Below are positions 1 to 6,758 of a DNA stretch of 18,507 nt, piece by piece. The DNA is taken from NCBI GenBank assembly GCA_021799755.1, contig JAJYZU010000007.1, positions 1 through 18,507 on the forward strand. The letters run 5' to 3'. The stretch is from Thermoplasmata archaeon (GTDB lineage: Archaea; Thermoplasmatota; Thermoplasmata; Thermoplasmatales; Thermoplasmataceae). Under the pieces are notes generated by a model. The model did no database searches. It was not told where the DNA came from and saw nothing but the letters and a program-made list of their open reading frames with translations. Each line of letters starts with the position of its first letter. The first letter of the stretch is position 1. A program made the position numbers and the translations under genes.

Positions 1-528
1 CAGAGTTCTGGAGATGCAGCATTCCTGAGATTACAGCTCAGAATACAGGACCTGTTTGTCGCAAGTCCAATTTCGTCAACAGATTACATGATTGGAATGA
101 CCCTAAGCTACGTCGTTTTTTCCGGACCAGGCATCATACTCTATGTAATACTTGGATTGGTATTCCACCTGTTCTCCTTTATAGGCACCCTGGTCCTTGT
201 GGCAGTGCTCCTGATCCTTGTAGTTGCAACATCCTCCATCTCATTTATCATTTCCGGTGCAATAGGTCATGTGAGGAATGTATGGGGTATCGCTGCCATA
301 CTTTCAGTAATCATGACCATACTTCCTCCCACGTTTTATCCGTACACTTACATCCCGAGTTTCTACCTTTACATCCTTTCCGTATCGCCTGTCACGCCTG
401 CTGCTGTTCTGGTTCAGGGCTACTTCGGGCTTTCACCGGTCATGCCTGTAATGTGGTTGATTCTGTTTATTGATCTGGCAGTTTTCTACATCGCAGCCCG
501 CAAACTGACAAGGTGGAGAGAGGGATGA
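1..528 (+). CDS. ABC-2 type transporter permease, 3' part (partial at window start)
   Basis: The frame is open from base 1 to a TGA at 526-528, giving 175 residues with the N-terminus outside the window. The visible part begins with a short amphipathic stretch (LRIQDLFVASPISSTDYMIG). In the ABC-2/DrrB permease family a 'PIS' element of this kind sits before the central membrane helices. About five hydrophobic segments follow, ending in a basic tail (RKLTRWREG). The family forms the membrane channel of drug, lipid or polysaccharide exporters and works with a separate ATPase, which here would lie upstream outside the window. An internal ATG at 88 is not the real start, because the family-like sequence continues upstream of it. 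The substrate cannot be inferred. Confidence 0.8.
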   Translation, partial: QSSGDAAFLRLQLRIQDLFVASPISSTDYMIGMTLSYVVFSGPGIILYVILGLVFHLFSFIGTLVLVAVLLILVVATSSISFIISGAIGHVRNVWGIAAILSVIMTILPPTFYPYTYIPSFYLYILSVSPVTPAAVLVQGYFGLSPVMPVMWLILFIDLAVFYIAARKLTRWREG

Positions 529-620
529 TCCAATGAAAGGACTTTACCAGATCGGTATACCTTATTGATTCATAACACTCTAAATTCGCCTTGTTCAACA
601 TGAAGATTATTGGGAGAAAT

Positions 621-628
621 ATTTAAAT
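621..628 (+). promoter_or_regulatory. TATA box of the zinc-ribbon membrane protein gene
   Basis: ATTTAAAT is centred at about 624.5. Transcription starting about 25 nt downstream would begin at about 650, which is an in-frame GTG. This favours GTG 650 over the upstream TTG at 641, which lies only about 16 nt from the box. Confidence 0.65.
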
Positions 629-649
629 CAGGACAGCCCATTGAAGTTC

Positions 650-1702
650 GTGACTAAGATTTGCCCGAATTGTGGGCAGGAAAACCTTGACACATTTCTT
701 TTCTGCAAAAACTGTGGTGCAAGCCTTGCCAAGGCTACAGTCAAGGAAGATAAAAAGAAGGATGAGGTGAAACCTACAACAGAGAACAGGAAATCATCGT
801 TCAACTTTTCAGTGATCCTGATAATAGGCGCAGCTGCAATGGCTGTCGGCTTCATGATTCAGAGTATAGCTCAGATTATACTTTTCACCGGGGAGATGTA
901 TGATCATCCCGTATATTCACCCGCGATAGTCTCTCTGGGTGCAGGAATCGCTTCCTCTCTCGTCTTCATCATAATTTCCGTGTATCTAATGTTCATCGCA
1001 CTCAGGTATACTCTCCCGGAAAAACTTGGTAATATTTCCATCCTGATTTTCCTCATGCTGGTACTCATGGGAATCTCTTTCGTTATGTCGGGACAACCTG
1101 TCTCAGGTTTCGATCTCTTTGCGGCGGGAAGCCTGGTATTCGTGGCTGCACTGGTAGACATGTTCGATTCCCAGGAGGCAAAAGTTTCATCCAGAATGAT
1201 CGCAATCGTGGGAAGTGTGTTCGCCTTCCTGGCGTTTTATGCAAACCCTTTTTCCCTGACTCCCTCTTCAATACTGCTTGTTGTGCTTCAATCGGAATCT
1301 GTTCCAGTGTTTCTATTTGAGGTGTTCGGATTTTTCGGTTCTTATGGATTCATATCGATCGCTGCGATTCTCATAGCCCTTGTCTCTTCTGCATTTTATG
1401 TCCTTGTTAAAGGTAGCCTGCAGAGAAGAATGGCTGAATTGTTTCTTTTGCTTTCGTCGCTGCTGTTTGCTTCCGGTATTCTCGTGACCGGTTACCTCAT
1501 CACGTCGAACAGCGCGCTCATTTCATCGGTTTCACTTTCTGTTGCGCTACCCCTGCCAACAATGTCAATTTACGTTGGACTTTTCTCCGCACTTACAATA
1601 GCTGTTGGATGGATATTCATTGCCGCTTCAATTCTTATACTCGTCTCTATCTCTGTGAACATTCTAGAAACCATGGGGGAGGTATTTTCAGCCAGCAATT
1701 AG
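650..1702 (+). CDS. Zinc-ribbon domain multi-pass membrane protein, function unknown
   Basis: The protein has about 350 residues. An N-terminal zinc ribbon has two CxxC knuckles (CPNC and CKNC; Cys 5, 8, 19 and 22 from the GTG start). A short charged Lys/Glu/Asp-rich linker follows, then about eight hydrophobic segments from residue 50 to the C-terminus. This zinc-ribbon plus membrane-helix design (zinc_ribbon_2-like) is frequent in archaeal membrane proteins of unknown role. The ribbon probably faces the cytoplasm, since no signal peptide precedes it. I chose GTG 650 from the TATA spacing; TTG 641 would add three residues (MKF). The gene stands alone, with malate dehydrogenase 37 bp downstream on its own promoter. 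I do not recognise a specific family for the membrane part and give no function. Confidence 0.75.
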   Translation: MTKICPNCGQENLDTFLFCKNCGASLAKATVKEDKKKDEVKPTTENRKSSFNFSVILIIGAAAMAVGFMIQSIAQIILFTGEMYDHPVYSPAIVSLGAGIASSLVFIIISVYLMFIALRYTLPEKLGNISILIFLMLVLMGISFVMSGQPVSGFDLFAAGSLVFVAALVDMFDSQEAKVSSRMIAIVGSVFAFLAFYANPFSLTPSSILLVVLQSESVPVFLFEVFGFFGSYGFISIAAILIALVSSAFYVLVKGSLQRRMAELFLLLSSLLFASGILVTGYLITSNSALISSVSLSVALPLPTMSIYVGLFSALTIAVGWIFIAASILILVSISVNILETMGEVFSASN

Positions 1703-1711
1703 GCGCAATTG

Positions 1712-1719
1712 TTTTTAAT
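1712..1719 (+). promoter_or_regulatory. TATA box of malate dehydrogenase
   Basis: TTTTTAAT is centred about 24-25 nt before ATG 1740, consistent with a leaderless transcript. The T-run may also help end transcription of the upstream membrane-protein gene, which stops at 1702. Confidence 0.55.
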
Positions 1720-1739
1720 CAACCAGGCAATTAACTATT

Positions 1740-2714
1740 ATGAACAGACCAAAAATTTCTCTTATAGGAGCTGGAAATGTTGGCGCTACTGTGGCGCAGT
1801 TTATGGCGCTCAAGGAGCTTGGTGACCTCTATCTCTTTGATGTTGTTGACGGAGTGCCTGAGGGAAAGGGACTGGACATAGCAGAAGGAAGCCCTCACTG
1901 GGGAACGGACTCAAGGATAGTTGGTTTCACAACAAAGGATGATTCTGTCTATGCAAACCTCAAGGGTTCGGAACTCATAGTGGTCACTGCAGGACTTGCC
2001 AGAAAGCCCGGAATGAGCAGGGATGATCTGCTCGGGAAGAACGTGGAAATAATCTCAGGCGTCGCAAAGCAGATCAAGAAATATGCTCCTGATGCCGTTG
2101 TTATAGTAGTGACAAACCCGGCTGACATAATGGCATACGCACTGCAGAAAGTCTCTGGAATAAAGCCGGAAAAGATAATGGGTCTTGGAGGTTCGCTGGA
2201 CAGTTCAAGGTTCAGGACATTTTTGGCGATGGAACTTAATGTGTCAGTGGAGGATGTGAATGCATTCGTAATCGGCGGCCACGGTGACGACATGGTACCG
2301 TTCATAAGATACTCCAATGTAGCAGGAATACCGATTGAGAAGCTTCTGAGCAAGGAGAAAATTGATGCAATAGTCAACAGAACCAGGGGCGGCGGTGGAG
2401 AGATTGTGAATTACCTCAAGACAGGAAGCGCATATTTCGCACCCGGAGTATCAATCACGGCAATGGCAGAATCAGTGATAAAGGACAAGAAAAGAGTAAT
2501 CCCAAGCGCAGCTTACCTCACCGGAAGCCATGCCAAGCACTACGGTGCAGATAACATATTCATAGGTCTCCCAGTGAAGATAGGAAAGGACGGTATAGAG
2601 CAGATATACGACCTTGATTTCACACCTGAGGAAATGGTGCTCTGGAAGAACACAACAAAGTCAGTGATAGAAAACTGCAGAAAAGTGGACGAGTTTTTGG
2701 CGAAAGGCCATTAA
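1740..2714 (+). CDS. mdh: NAD-dependent malate dehydrogenase (LDH/MDH superfamily)
   Basis: This is a complete 324-residue protein of the lactate/malate dehydrogenase superfamily, catalysing malate + NAD+ to oxaloacetate + NADH in the cytoplasm. The N-terminal Rossmann fold has GAGNVG at residues 10-15. Asp34 ends the second strand (LFD), as expected for NAD rather than NADP preference. The substrate loop reads ARKPGMSRDD, with Arg88 at the specificity position that distinguishes malate from lactate dehydrogenases and Arg94 as second substrate arginine. TNPAD (125-129), Asp154, Arg157 and the catalytic His181 in GGHGDD are all present. The start is ATG 1740, with a TATA box about 25 nt upstream. 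The stop TAA shares TTAA (2711-2714) with the stop of convergent queC. A T7 tract at 2722-2728 is a likely terminator. Confidence 0.95.
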   Translation: MNRPKISLIGAGNVGATVAQFMALKELGDLYLFDVVDGVPEGKGLDIAEGSPHWGTDSRIVGFTTKDDSVYANLKGSELIVVTAGLARKPGMSRDDLLGKNVEIISGVAKQIKKYAPDAVVIVVTNPADIMAYALQKVSGIKPEKIMGLGGSLDSSRFRTFLAMELNVSVEDVNAFVIGGHGDDMVPFIRYSNVAGIPIEKLLSKEKIDAIVNRTRGGGGEIVNYLKTGSAYFAPGVSITAMAESVIKDKKRVIPSAAYLTGSHAKHYGADNIFIGLPVKIGKDGIEQIYDLDFTPEEMVLWKNTTKSVIENCRKVDEFLAKGH

Positions 2715-3421
2715 CCCACTCTTTTTTTCAAATAATCCCTGTAAAATTTTGGATATTCTGCATACTTAATTGGGTCGACAAGGCCTGCCTCCATGAACCC
2801 TTTCAATCGGAGAAGGCACGAGTCGCATTTCCCGCATGCCTCATCATTCCCGTTGTAGCATGAGTAAGTGAGCTGATAGGGAACACCCAGTCTGCTGCCG
2901 AGTTTTATTATTTCGGCCTTGCTAAGATACTGCAAAGGAGCCATTATCCTGATGCCCTTCTCATTGCCAATCCTGGTGCCTAGGTTGAGGGATTTTTCCA
3001 TGGAATTGAAGAATTCGGGTCTGCAGTCAGGATAACCTGAATAGTCAAGTGCGTTGGCCCCAATAACTACTGCATCACAATTGTTTACCTCACATACAGA
3101 GAATGCAATCGAGAGGAAAATAGAATTCCTTGCAGGAACATAGGTATTCGGTATTTCCTTCGAAATATCTTCAATATCACGTTCCTCGACCATTGAGTCT
3201 GAGGTGAGCGAACTGCCTCCAGTCTGCCTCAGATCGATGTCAAATACGATTCTTTTGACACCATAGAAATCAGCAATCTGCGCACCCTTTTGAAGCTCAA
3301 TACTGTGTCTTTGCCCATAGCTGAAGCTCAATGCAGTCACATCATAACCAATACTTCTCGCATAAGCCAGTGAGGTCGAGGAATCAAGACCACCGGAAAG
3401 CAGTACGATTGCCTTATTCAT
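2711..3421 (-). CDS. queC: 7-cyano-7-deazaguanine (preQ0) synthase QueC
   Basis: The 236-residue PP-loop ATPase converts 7-carboxy-7-deazaguanine to preQ0, precursor of archaeosine in archaeal tRNA. The N-terminus MNKAIVLLSGGLDSST contains the SGGxDS ATP-binding loop (residues 9-14). YVPARN (94-99) and DYSGYPDCRPEF (127-138) are typical of the family. Near the end Cys188, Cys196, Cys199 and Cys202 (CGKCDSC) form the zinc site. There is no extra glutaminase or amidotransferase domain. The open frame continues 16 codons upstream, but those codons overlap queD and precede the conserved N-terminus, so I place the start at ATG 3421. This start overlaps the queD stop by 8 nt (ATGAATAA), indicating an operon with translational coupling. 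The queE partner of the pathway is not in the window. Confidence 0.93.
   Translation of the reverse strand: MNKAIVLLSGGLDSSTSLAYARSIGYDVTALSFSYGQRHSIELQKGAQIADFYGVKRIVFDIDLRQTGGSSLTSDSMVEERDIEDISKEIPNTYVPARNSIFLSIAFSVCEVNNCDAVVIGANALDYSGYPDCRPEFFNSMEKSLNLGTRIGNEKGIRIMAPLQYLSKAEIIKLGSRLGVPYQLTYSCYNGNDEACGKCDSCLLRLKGFMEAGLVDPIKYAEYPKFYRDYLKKRVG
2722..2728 (+). terminator. T-rich terminator of mdh inside the 3' end of queC
   Basis: A run of seven T begins 8 nt after the mdh stop. Archaeal transcription commonly ends at such U-tracts. On the opposite strand the same bases encode the lysines near the C-terminus of QueC. Confidence 0.45.
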
Positions 3422-3893
3422 GGTTAATGGATATCTCCGCGCATGCTCCCATTCCAGGGCCTTCTTCAATGCAGGTTTCCAGTCTTCTTATCTTTGGATA
3501 TTTTCTAAGTGACTCAGCTATTCTCTGTCCTATATAACTTGACATCTCCTCACTGGAAGAGCTCTGTGCATCCAGCAGAAACACATCTTCCTTTGAAAAA
3601 ACCATCTTTTTGTGACCATAGGATACTGTGCAGGAAACATCGTCCATTGTATACTCAAGCAGACCGGGCCGTGAGGGAACCAGAACCCTGTGATCCATTT
3701 GCGCTATGACCCTGTTTATAATGTTCTTGAGCTCAAGAAAATCTATTAGAAATTCTTTTTCCTGATCTCCGTAAACAGTCACGCTCACAGCGTAATCATG
3801 ACCATGCAGACGTGAACACTTATCGTGCGAGGGGATGAAATGAGCTGCAGAGAAGCGCAGGTTGGATTCCCAGCCATCAATTCTCAGAAACAT
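3414..3893 (-). CDS. queD: 6-carboxytetrahydropterin synthase QueD / PTPS family
   Basis: The 159-residue protein belongs to the 6-pyruvoyl-tetrahydropterin synthase family, whose QueD members convert dihydroneopterin triphosphate to 6-carboxytetrahydropterin, the second step to preQ0. The zinc ligands are visible as FSAAHF (His18) and LHGH (His30, His32). The catalytic Cys26 sits four residues before HGH. DF (51-52) precedes the helix and MDH (His68) fits the catalytic His/Asp pair. I chose ATG 3893: a TATA element at 3914-3921 is about 25 nt upstream, while the alternative TTG at 3902 is only about 16 nt from it. The coding end overlaps queC by 8 nt. Direct linkage to queC makes archaeosine synthesis much more likely than biopterin synthesis. 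Confidence 0.9.
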   Translation of the reverse strand: MFLRIDGWESNLRFSAAHFIPSHDKCSRLHGHDYAVSVTVYGDQEKEFLIDFLELKNIINRVIAQMDHRVLVPSRPGLLEYTMDDVSCTVSYGHKKMVFSKEDVFLLDAQSSSSEEMSSYIGQRIAESLRKYPKIRRLETCIEEGPGMGACAEISINHE

Positions 3894-3913
3894 ATTTTCC
3901 AAATGTTTTCTAT

Positions 3914-3921
3914 CTATAATA
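3914..3921 (-). promoter_or_regulatory. TATA box of the queD-queC operon
   Basis: On the minus strand TATTATAG is centred about 24-25 nt upstream of ATG 3893. This supports a leaderless transcript and decides the queD start. Confidence 0.6.
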
Positions 3922-4216
3922 TCCTGCTGAAAGGAGTCAGGCAGTCACTTCAGGGCCGGTCTGGCTTGAGCTCTCTTTTGATTCTGGAGGCAGTAAGGCA
4001 GATAAAGTACACAAAATTCATTATCGATCTGGTTTAAGGTTCATTGACTGATTGGTGTCCATTCATATTTAACCTCACTTAAAGAGGTTATCGGGAAACC
4101 TGAATAAATCATCCCGGCAATCAAATGTATTTGTCATGTAATTCTCTATTAGCACATGATTCTAAACGCAAATGAATACGTGGAGTATCAAAAGAAATGT
4201 AATTTATTGACGTAAC
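3922..4216. other. Divergent intergenic region between queD and dppB-like gene
   Basis: No convincing gene is seen here. Together with the two promoters it separates genes transcribed outward. It contains AACCTC-N7-GAGGTT (4071-4089) and CGGGA-N15-TCCCG (4092-4116), two adjacent inverted repeats that could be operator sites or an RNA hairpin. A small plus-strand frame from 3825 to 4037 overlaps queD and shows no recognisable protein features. Confidence 0.4.
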
Positions 4217-4226
4217 TTTTTTAAAA
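4217..4226 (+). promoter_or_regulatory. TATA box of the dppB-like permease gene
   Basis: TTTTTTAAAA is centred about 24 nt before ATG 4246. AGGAG at 4240-4244 ends only one base before the ATG, too close to act as a normal ribosome binding site, so the transcript is probably leaderless. Confidence 0.55.
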
Positions 4227-4245
4227 CAAAGCATGTTAAAGGAGA

Positions 4246-5301
4246 ATGAATTTATGGGCATTCCTTCTCAGGAGATCCCTTGCAGCTATTGCCACCCTGA
4301 TGGGAGTGCTGCTTGTTCTTTTTCTTATATTCACCTACATGGGTAACCCCGAACCTTTCTCGACGCACATACCCGTGGAAAACGGTACGATAACATCTTT
4401 TTTAGACGCTTTTTTTGTATTTGTCTCTGATGTGCTGACTGGAAACTGGGGAGTGATTTACACCCCTCCTCAAGAAGCGGCCCCCTATAGCGGACCAGTC
4501 TCTGGCGCCATTGCACTGTTCTTTCCATTCACCCTTCAGATCGTGCTTATCAGCGTTCCGGTGGCACTTCTGATTTCATTCCCGCTGGGAAGGTACCTCG
4601 GTACCCATTATCATGGCAGATTGTCCGGTATTCTGAGAGGATGCGTGATAGCAGCTTATGTTTCTCCTGCATACGTGGTGGGGCTACTGCTTCAAACAGT
4701 CTTCGGCAGGGGAGTCCTGTCTGAAAACCCGCTTGGAGTACTCCCGTTTTATGGCTGGTTGTCATCACGTGCGGTTGGATACCCCGTTCCAACGTGGCTT
4801 TCCAGTAACGGGCAGTTCCTATCCCAACCCACGCACATGATCCTGCTTGACAGCCTCATACATCTGGATATCCCTATTTTCTGGAACGCACTTGAACACA
4901 TCATTTTACCGGTTGGTACACTGGTGATTGGTATGGTTGGTGTCGTGACCATACTGCTTGAATCGGGATATGCAGAAAATATGGGACTGGAATACGTAAG
5001 AAGTGTCAGGGCAAGAGGAGCATCGGAACGTACCATTGTAATGAAACATGTGAGGAGAAATGCCATACTTCCCCCTCTGGTGTCAGCCACCATAATGGTG
5101 GCTTACCTGCTCAGCAACATAGTCATGATGGAGTACGTGTTTTCCTACCCCGGGATAGGCTATTTCCTCATCGAAACCATGATGCTGGGGCAGTACTATC
5201 CGGCTATAGTAATAATATTCCTTTTTGCGGCCATAATGATTGTATCCGGTATAGCAGTGGACATTGTCTACTTCATGAAGAACCCGCTTGTCAGGTACTG
5301 A
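4246..5301 (+). CDS. Oligopeptide/dipeptide ABC transporter permease, DppB/OppB type
   Basis: The 351-residue integral membrane protein is one half of the channel of a peptide/nickel-type ABC importer. The N-terminal RRSLAAIATLMGVLLVLFLIF helix is typical of DppB proteins, and GNWGVIY (67-72) occupies the place of the family's GDLGxS element after the external loop. The BPD_transp_1 domain covers about 90-340. The EAA loop that contacts the ATPase is seen at 249-277 (EYVRSVRARGAS, then KHVRRNAILP), and the usual DIVYF...NPLVRY tail ends the protein. The gene is complete. Unusually, the DppC-like partner lies on the opposite strand with only 6 bp between the two stops, and no ATPase or binding protein is encoded nearby. 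The substrate could be peptides, sugars or nickel. Confidence 0.9.
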   Translation: MNLWAFLLRRSLAAIATLMGVLLVLFLIFTYMGNPEPFSTHIPVENGTITSFLDAFFVFVSDVLTGNWGVIYTPPQEAAPYSGPVSGAIALFFPFTLQIVLISVPVALLISFPLGRYLGTHYHGRLSGILRGCVIAAYVSPAYVVGLLLQTVFGRGVLSENPLGVLPFYGWLSSRAVGYPVPTWLSSNGQFLSQPTHMILLDSLIHLDIPIFWNALEHIILPVGTLVIGMVGVVTILLESGYAENMGLEYVRSVRARGASERTIVMKHVRRNAILPPLVSATIMVAYLLSNIVMMEYVFSYPGIGYFLIETMMLGQYYPAIVIIFLFAAIMIVSGIAVDIVYFMKNPLVRY

Positions 5302-5307
5302 ATCCCA

Positions 5308-6297
5308 TCAGAACCTTACCCTGGGATCAAGGGTCTCCCTGAGTCCAGTGGAGAACGAGATCAGACTGAGTACAAGGATTACGAGGAATATAATGGGAAT
5401 AACAACGATCCACCAGTCCCCCTGAAAGAGAAGAAGTGCTGAGTTCACCGGTATATAAGGGCCTGACAGCGGGTTATGGGGTCCATACAGCGCTCCTGCT
5501 CCTTGAAATGCTGCAATGAGGCTGCCCATTTCTGGGTAAGGAGCAAGCCCGATGAACTGGCTATAAAAAATGTAATCGATGGCTGAGAGGATTACTATAA
5601 CAGTTGCCAGGTCAAGTGAGAATCTGGACATGATGGGTGAAATGGCATTGGGAATCACATGTCTGAAAATCACACGAAATTTCGAAGCTCCGGCCGCCCT
5701 TGAGGCCTCAATGTACTGGCGGTTCCTTATGTCCAGGGTCATGTTTCTCGCAATGAGGGCATAATAGGACCACATTACGAATACAATCCCAACAACGATC
5801 CCGGAAATGGTGAAACTCAGCATCATTCCGAAAATCATAACAGAAATGATCAGAGGAAAGCTGGAAACTATACCTGCAACCGCCAGCATTCCCATTTCCA
5901 TCTTTCTGGATAGGTATGTGCAGAGCACCCCTGCAATGGTTCCCATAAGCGCGCTTATCCCTGCGATGGGAACAGCGAAAGCAAGGTCTACCGTGATGGA
6001 TGCAAGAATCGCAGGAAGGATAGGAATTGCATATGCGGTGGTGCCAAAAATATATTCCCACCCCTCAGAGAAAGTCGGTGGAGTCGGAACAGCATCAAGG
6101 TTAGCGCTGAAGTTGGTGAAAGAACGGATGCTGAAAGCATTTGTTACACCCATATACTCCGGATACGCCAGGTTTAGGATTGAGACTGCCACAAAGAACA
6201 GGATTACGGCTCCCCCAACTCTGGCAGATCGGTTTCTCACCAGGACAGACATTAAATGGGAGGCAGTCGATCCGTTTTCTTGCAATATGCGTATCAT
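5308..6297 (-). CDS. Oligopeptide/dipeptide ABC transporter permease, DppC/OppC type (copy 1)
   Basis: The 329-residue membrane permease has one N-terminal helix (about 28-45), an external loop of about 50 residues and five further helices. The EAA loop is clear at 194-220 (QYIEASRAAGASKFRV, then HVIPNAISP), and the end LRETLDPRVRF is typical of DppC. The element usually reading LGTDxxGRD in the family is replaced by FGTTAYAIP (84-92), and the gene at 9038-10015 has a similar replacement. The start is ATG 6297; a TATA element about 35 nt upstream implies a leader of about ten bases. The gene is convergent with the DppB-like gene and ends 6 bp from it. It probably pairs with that DppB, but this is inferred from proximity only. 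Confidence 0.9.
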   Translation of the reverse strand: MIRILQENGSTASHLMSVLVRNRSARVGGAVILFFVAVSILNLAYPEYMGVTNAFSIRSFTNFSANLDAVPTPPTFSEGWEYIFGTTAYAIPILPAILASITVDLAFAVPIAGISALMGTIAGVLCTYLSRKMEMGMLAVAGIVSSFPLIISVMIFGMMLSFTISGIVVGIVFVMWSYYALIARNMTLDIRNRQYIEASRAAGASKFRVIFRHVIPNAISPIMSRFSLDLATVIVILSAIDYIFYSQFIGLAPYPEMGSLIAAFQGAGALYGPHNPLSGPYIPVNSALLLFQGDWWIVVIPIIFLVILVLSLISFSTGLRETLDPRVRF

Positions 6298-6321
6298 TTC
6301 CAGCGCAATCTTTCAAGTCTG

Positions 6322-6349
6322 AACTGTATTTAAATATTGTTAAACAGTT
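6322..6349 (-). promoter_or_regulatory. Promoter of dppC copy 1 enclosed in an inverted repeat
   Basis: The element TATTTAAATATT (6327-6338) reads as a TATA box on the minus strand. It is flanked by AACTGT (6322-6327) and ACAGTT (6344-6349), a perfect 6-bp inverted repeat with 16 nt between the arms. A repressor bound across the repeat would block TBP, so this is a candidate operator. Confidence 0.4.
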
Positions 6350-6566
6350 ACGGTCCAATAATTCTTCTTAAATATGTGTATTAGTTTGGTACTGCTATAC
6401 AAGGAAAGACTCATCCCTGGCTCCACATCTTAAAGAAAATGCTTGTTTTCTAGACATTCTCCAGCGTGAATCCATATCATCAATGAAATATTGAGATCTG
6501 TTTTGCATCAAATTATAACGCCGATATCCCAGAGATATCTGAAAAATCGGAACAGCACAATCTAAG
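6350..6566. other. Intergenic region without a recognisable gene
   Basis: Between the dppC promoter and the tRNA promoter no convincing frame is present. The region is AT-rich. Two GATATC hexamers (6523-6528 and 6534-6539) lie inside CCGAT (6521-6525) and ATCGG (6546-6550), a short interrupted inverted repeat upstream of the tRNA gene. Confidence 0.35.
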
Positions 6567-6567
6567 A

Positions 6568-6575
6568 TTTAAATA
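6568..6575 (+). promoter_or_regulatory. TATA box of tRNA-Arg
   Basis: TTTAAATA is centred about 30 nt before the mature 5' end. Initiation about 25 nt downstream would leave a short 5' leader of around five bases for RNase P to remove. Confidence 0.6.
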
Positions 6576-6601
6576 CGTTCCTAAAATCCCTGATCTGGCA
6601 A

Positions 6602-6676
6602 GGGCGCGTGGCCTAGTCTGGATAGGGCAACAGCCTCCTAAGCTGTAGATCAGGGGTCCGAATCCCCTCGCGCCCG
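6602..6676 (+). tRNA. tRNA-Arg (anticodon CCU)
   Basis: The folded RNA is 75 nt with no intron. The acceptor stem 6602-6608 pairs perfectly with 6669-6675 and the discriminator is G6676. The D-arm stem is GCCT (6611-6614) with GGGC (6625-6628). The anticodon stem ACAGC (6630-6634) pairs with GCTGT (6642-6646) around the loop CTCCTAA, so the anticodon is CCU (6637-6639), reading AGG. The T stem AGGGG/CCCCT encloses the loop TCCGAAT (6657-6663). The CCA tail is not encoded. The loop has C where position 55 is almost always U. The gene has its own TATA box and a T5 tract at 6712-6716. Confidence 0.95.
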
Positions 6677-6700
6677 TTATGAAACCGAGAAGCAGAGCGT

Positions 6701-6716
6701 AAAAAACAAAATTTTT
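6701..6716. terminator. Bidirectional T-tracts between tRNA-Arg and PCNA gene
   Basis: TTTTT at 6712-6716 on the plus strand follows the tRNA. TTTTTT on the minus strand (6701-6706) follows the PCNA stop. Both suit U-tract termination of the two convergent transcripts. Confidence 0.4.
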
Positions 6717-6758
6717 GAGAAGAATATCTCCCGTTCCCGCAGACAGAATTATGAAGAT

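Noticed and set aside
1949..2377. A 142-codon minus-strand frame inside malate dehydrogenase
   Set aside because: Shadow of mdh; rich in Ser/Ile/Pro with no motif.
3422..3469. N-terminal extension of queC by 16 codons
   Set aside because: The codons lie within queD, and the conserved QueC N-terminus begins at ATG 3421.
3825..4037. A 70-codon plus-strand frame overlapping queD and its promoter
   Set aside because: It covers the conserved N-terminus of queD on the other strand, has no TATA box at a suitable distance and no recognisable features.
5807..6322. A 171-codon plus-strand frame opposite dppC copy 1
   Set aside because: Antisense to a clear permease; the translation has no family features and ends in the dppC promoter.
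6523..6539. Paired GATATC hexamers as a start of a repeat array
   Set aside because: Only two copies exist, each a simple palindrome. There is no spacing pattern or third copy, so this is not a CRISPR or tandem array.
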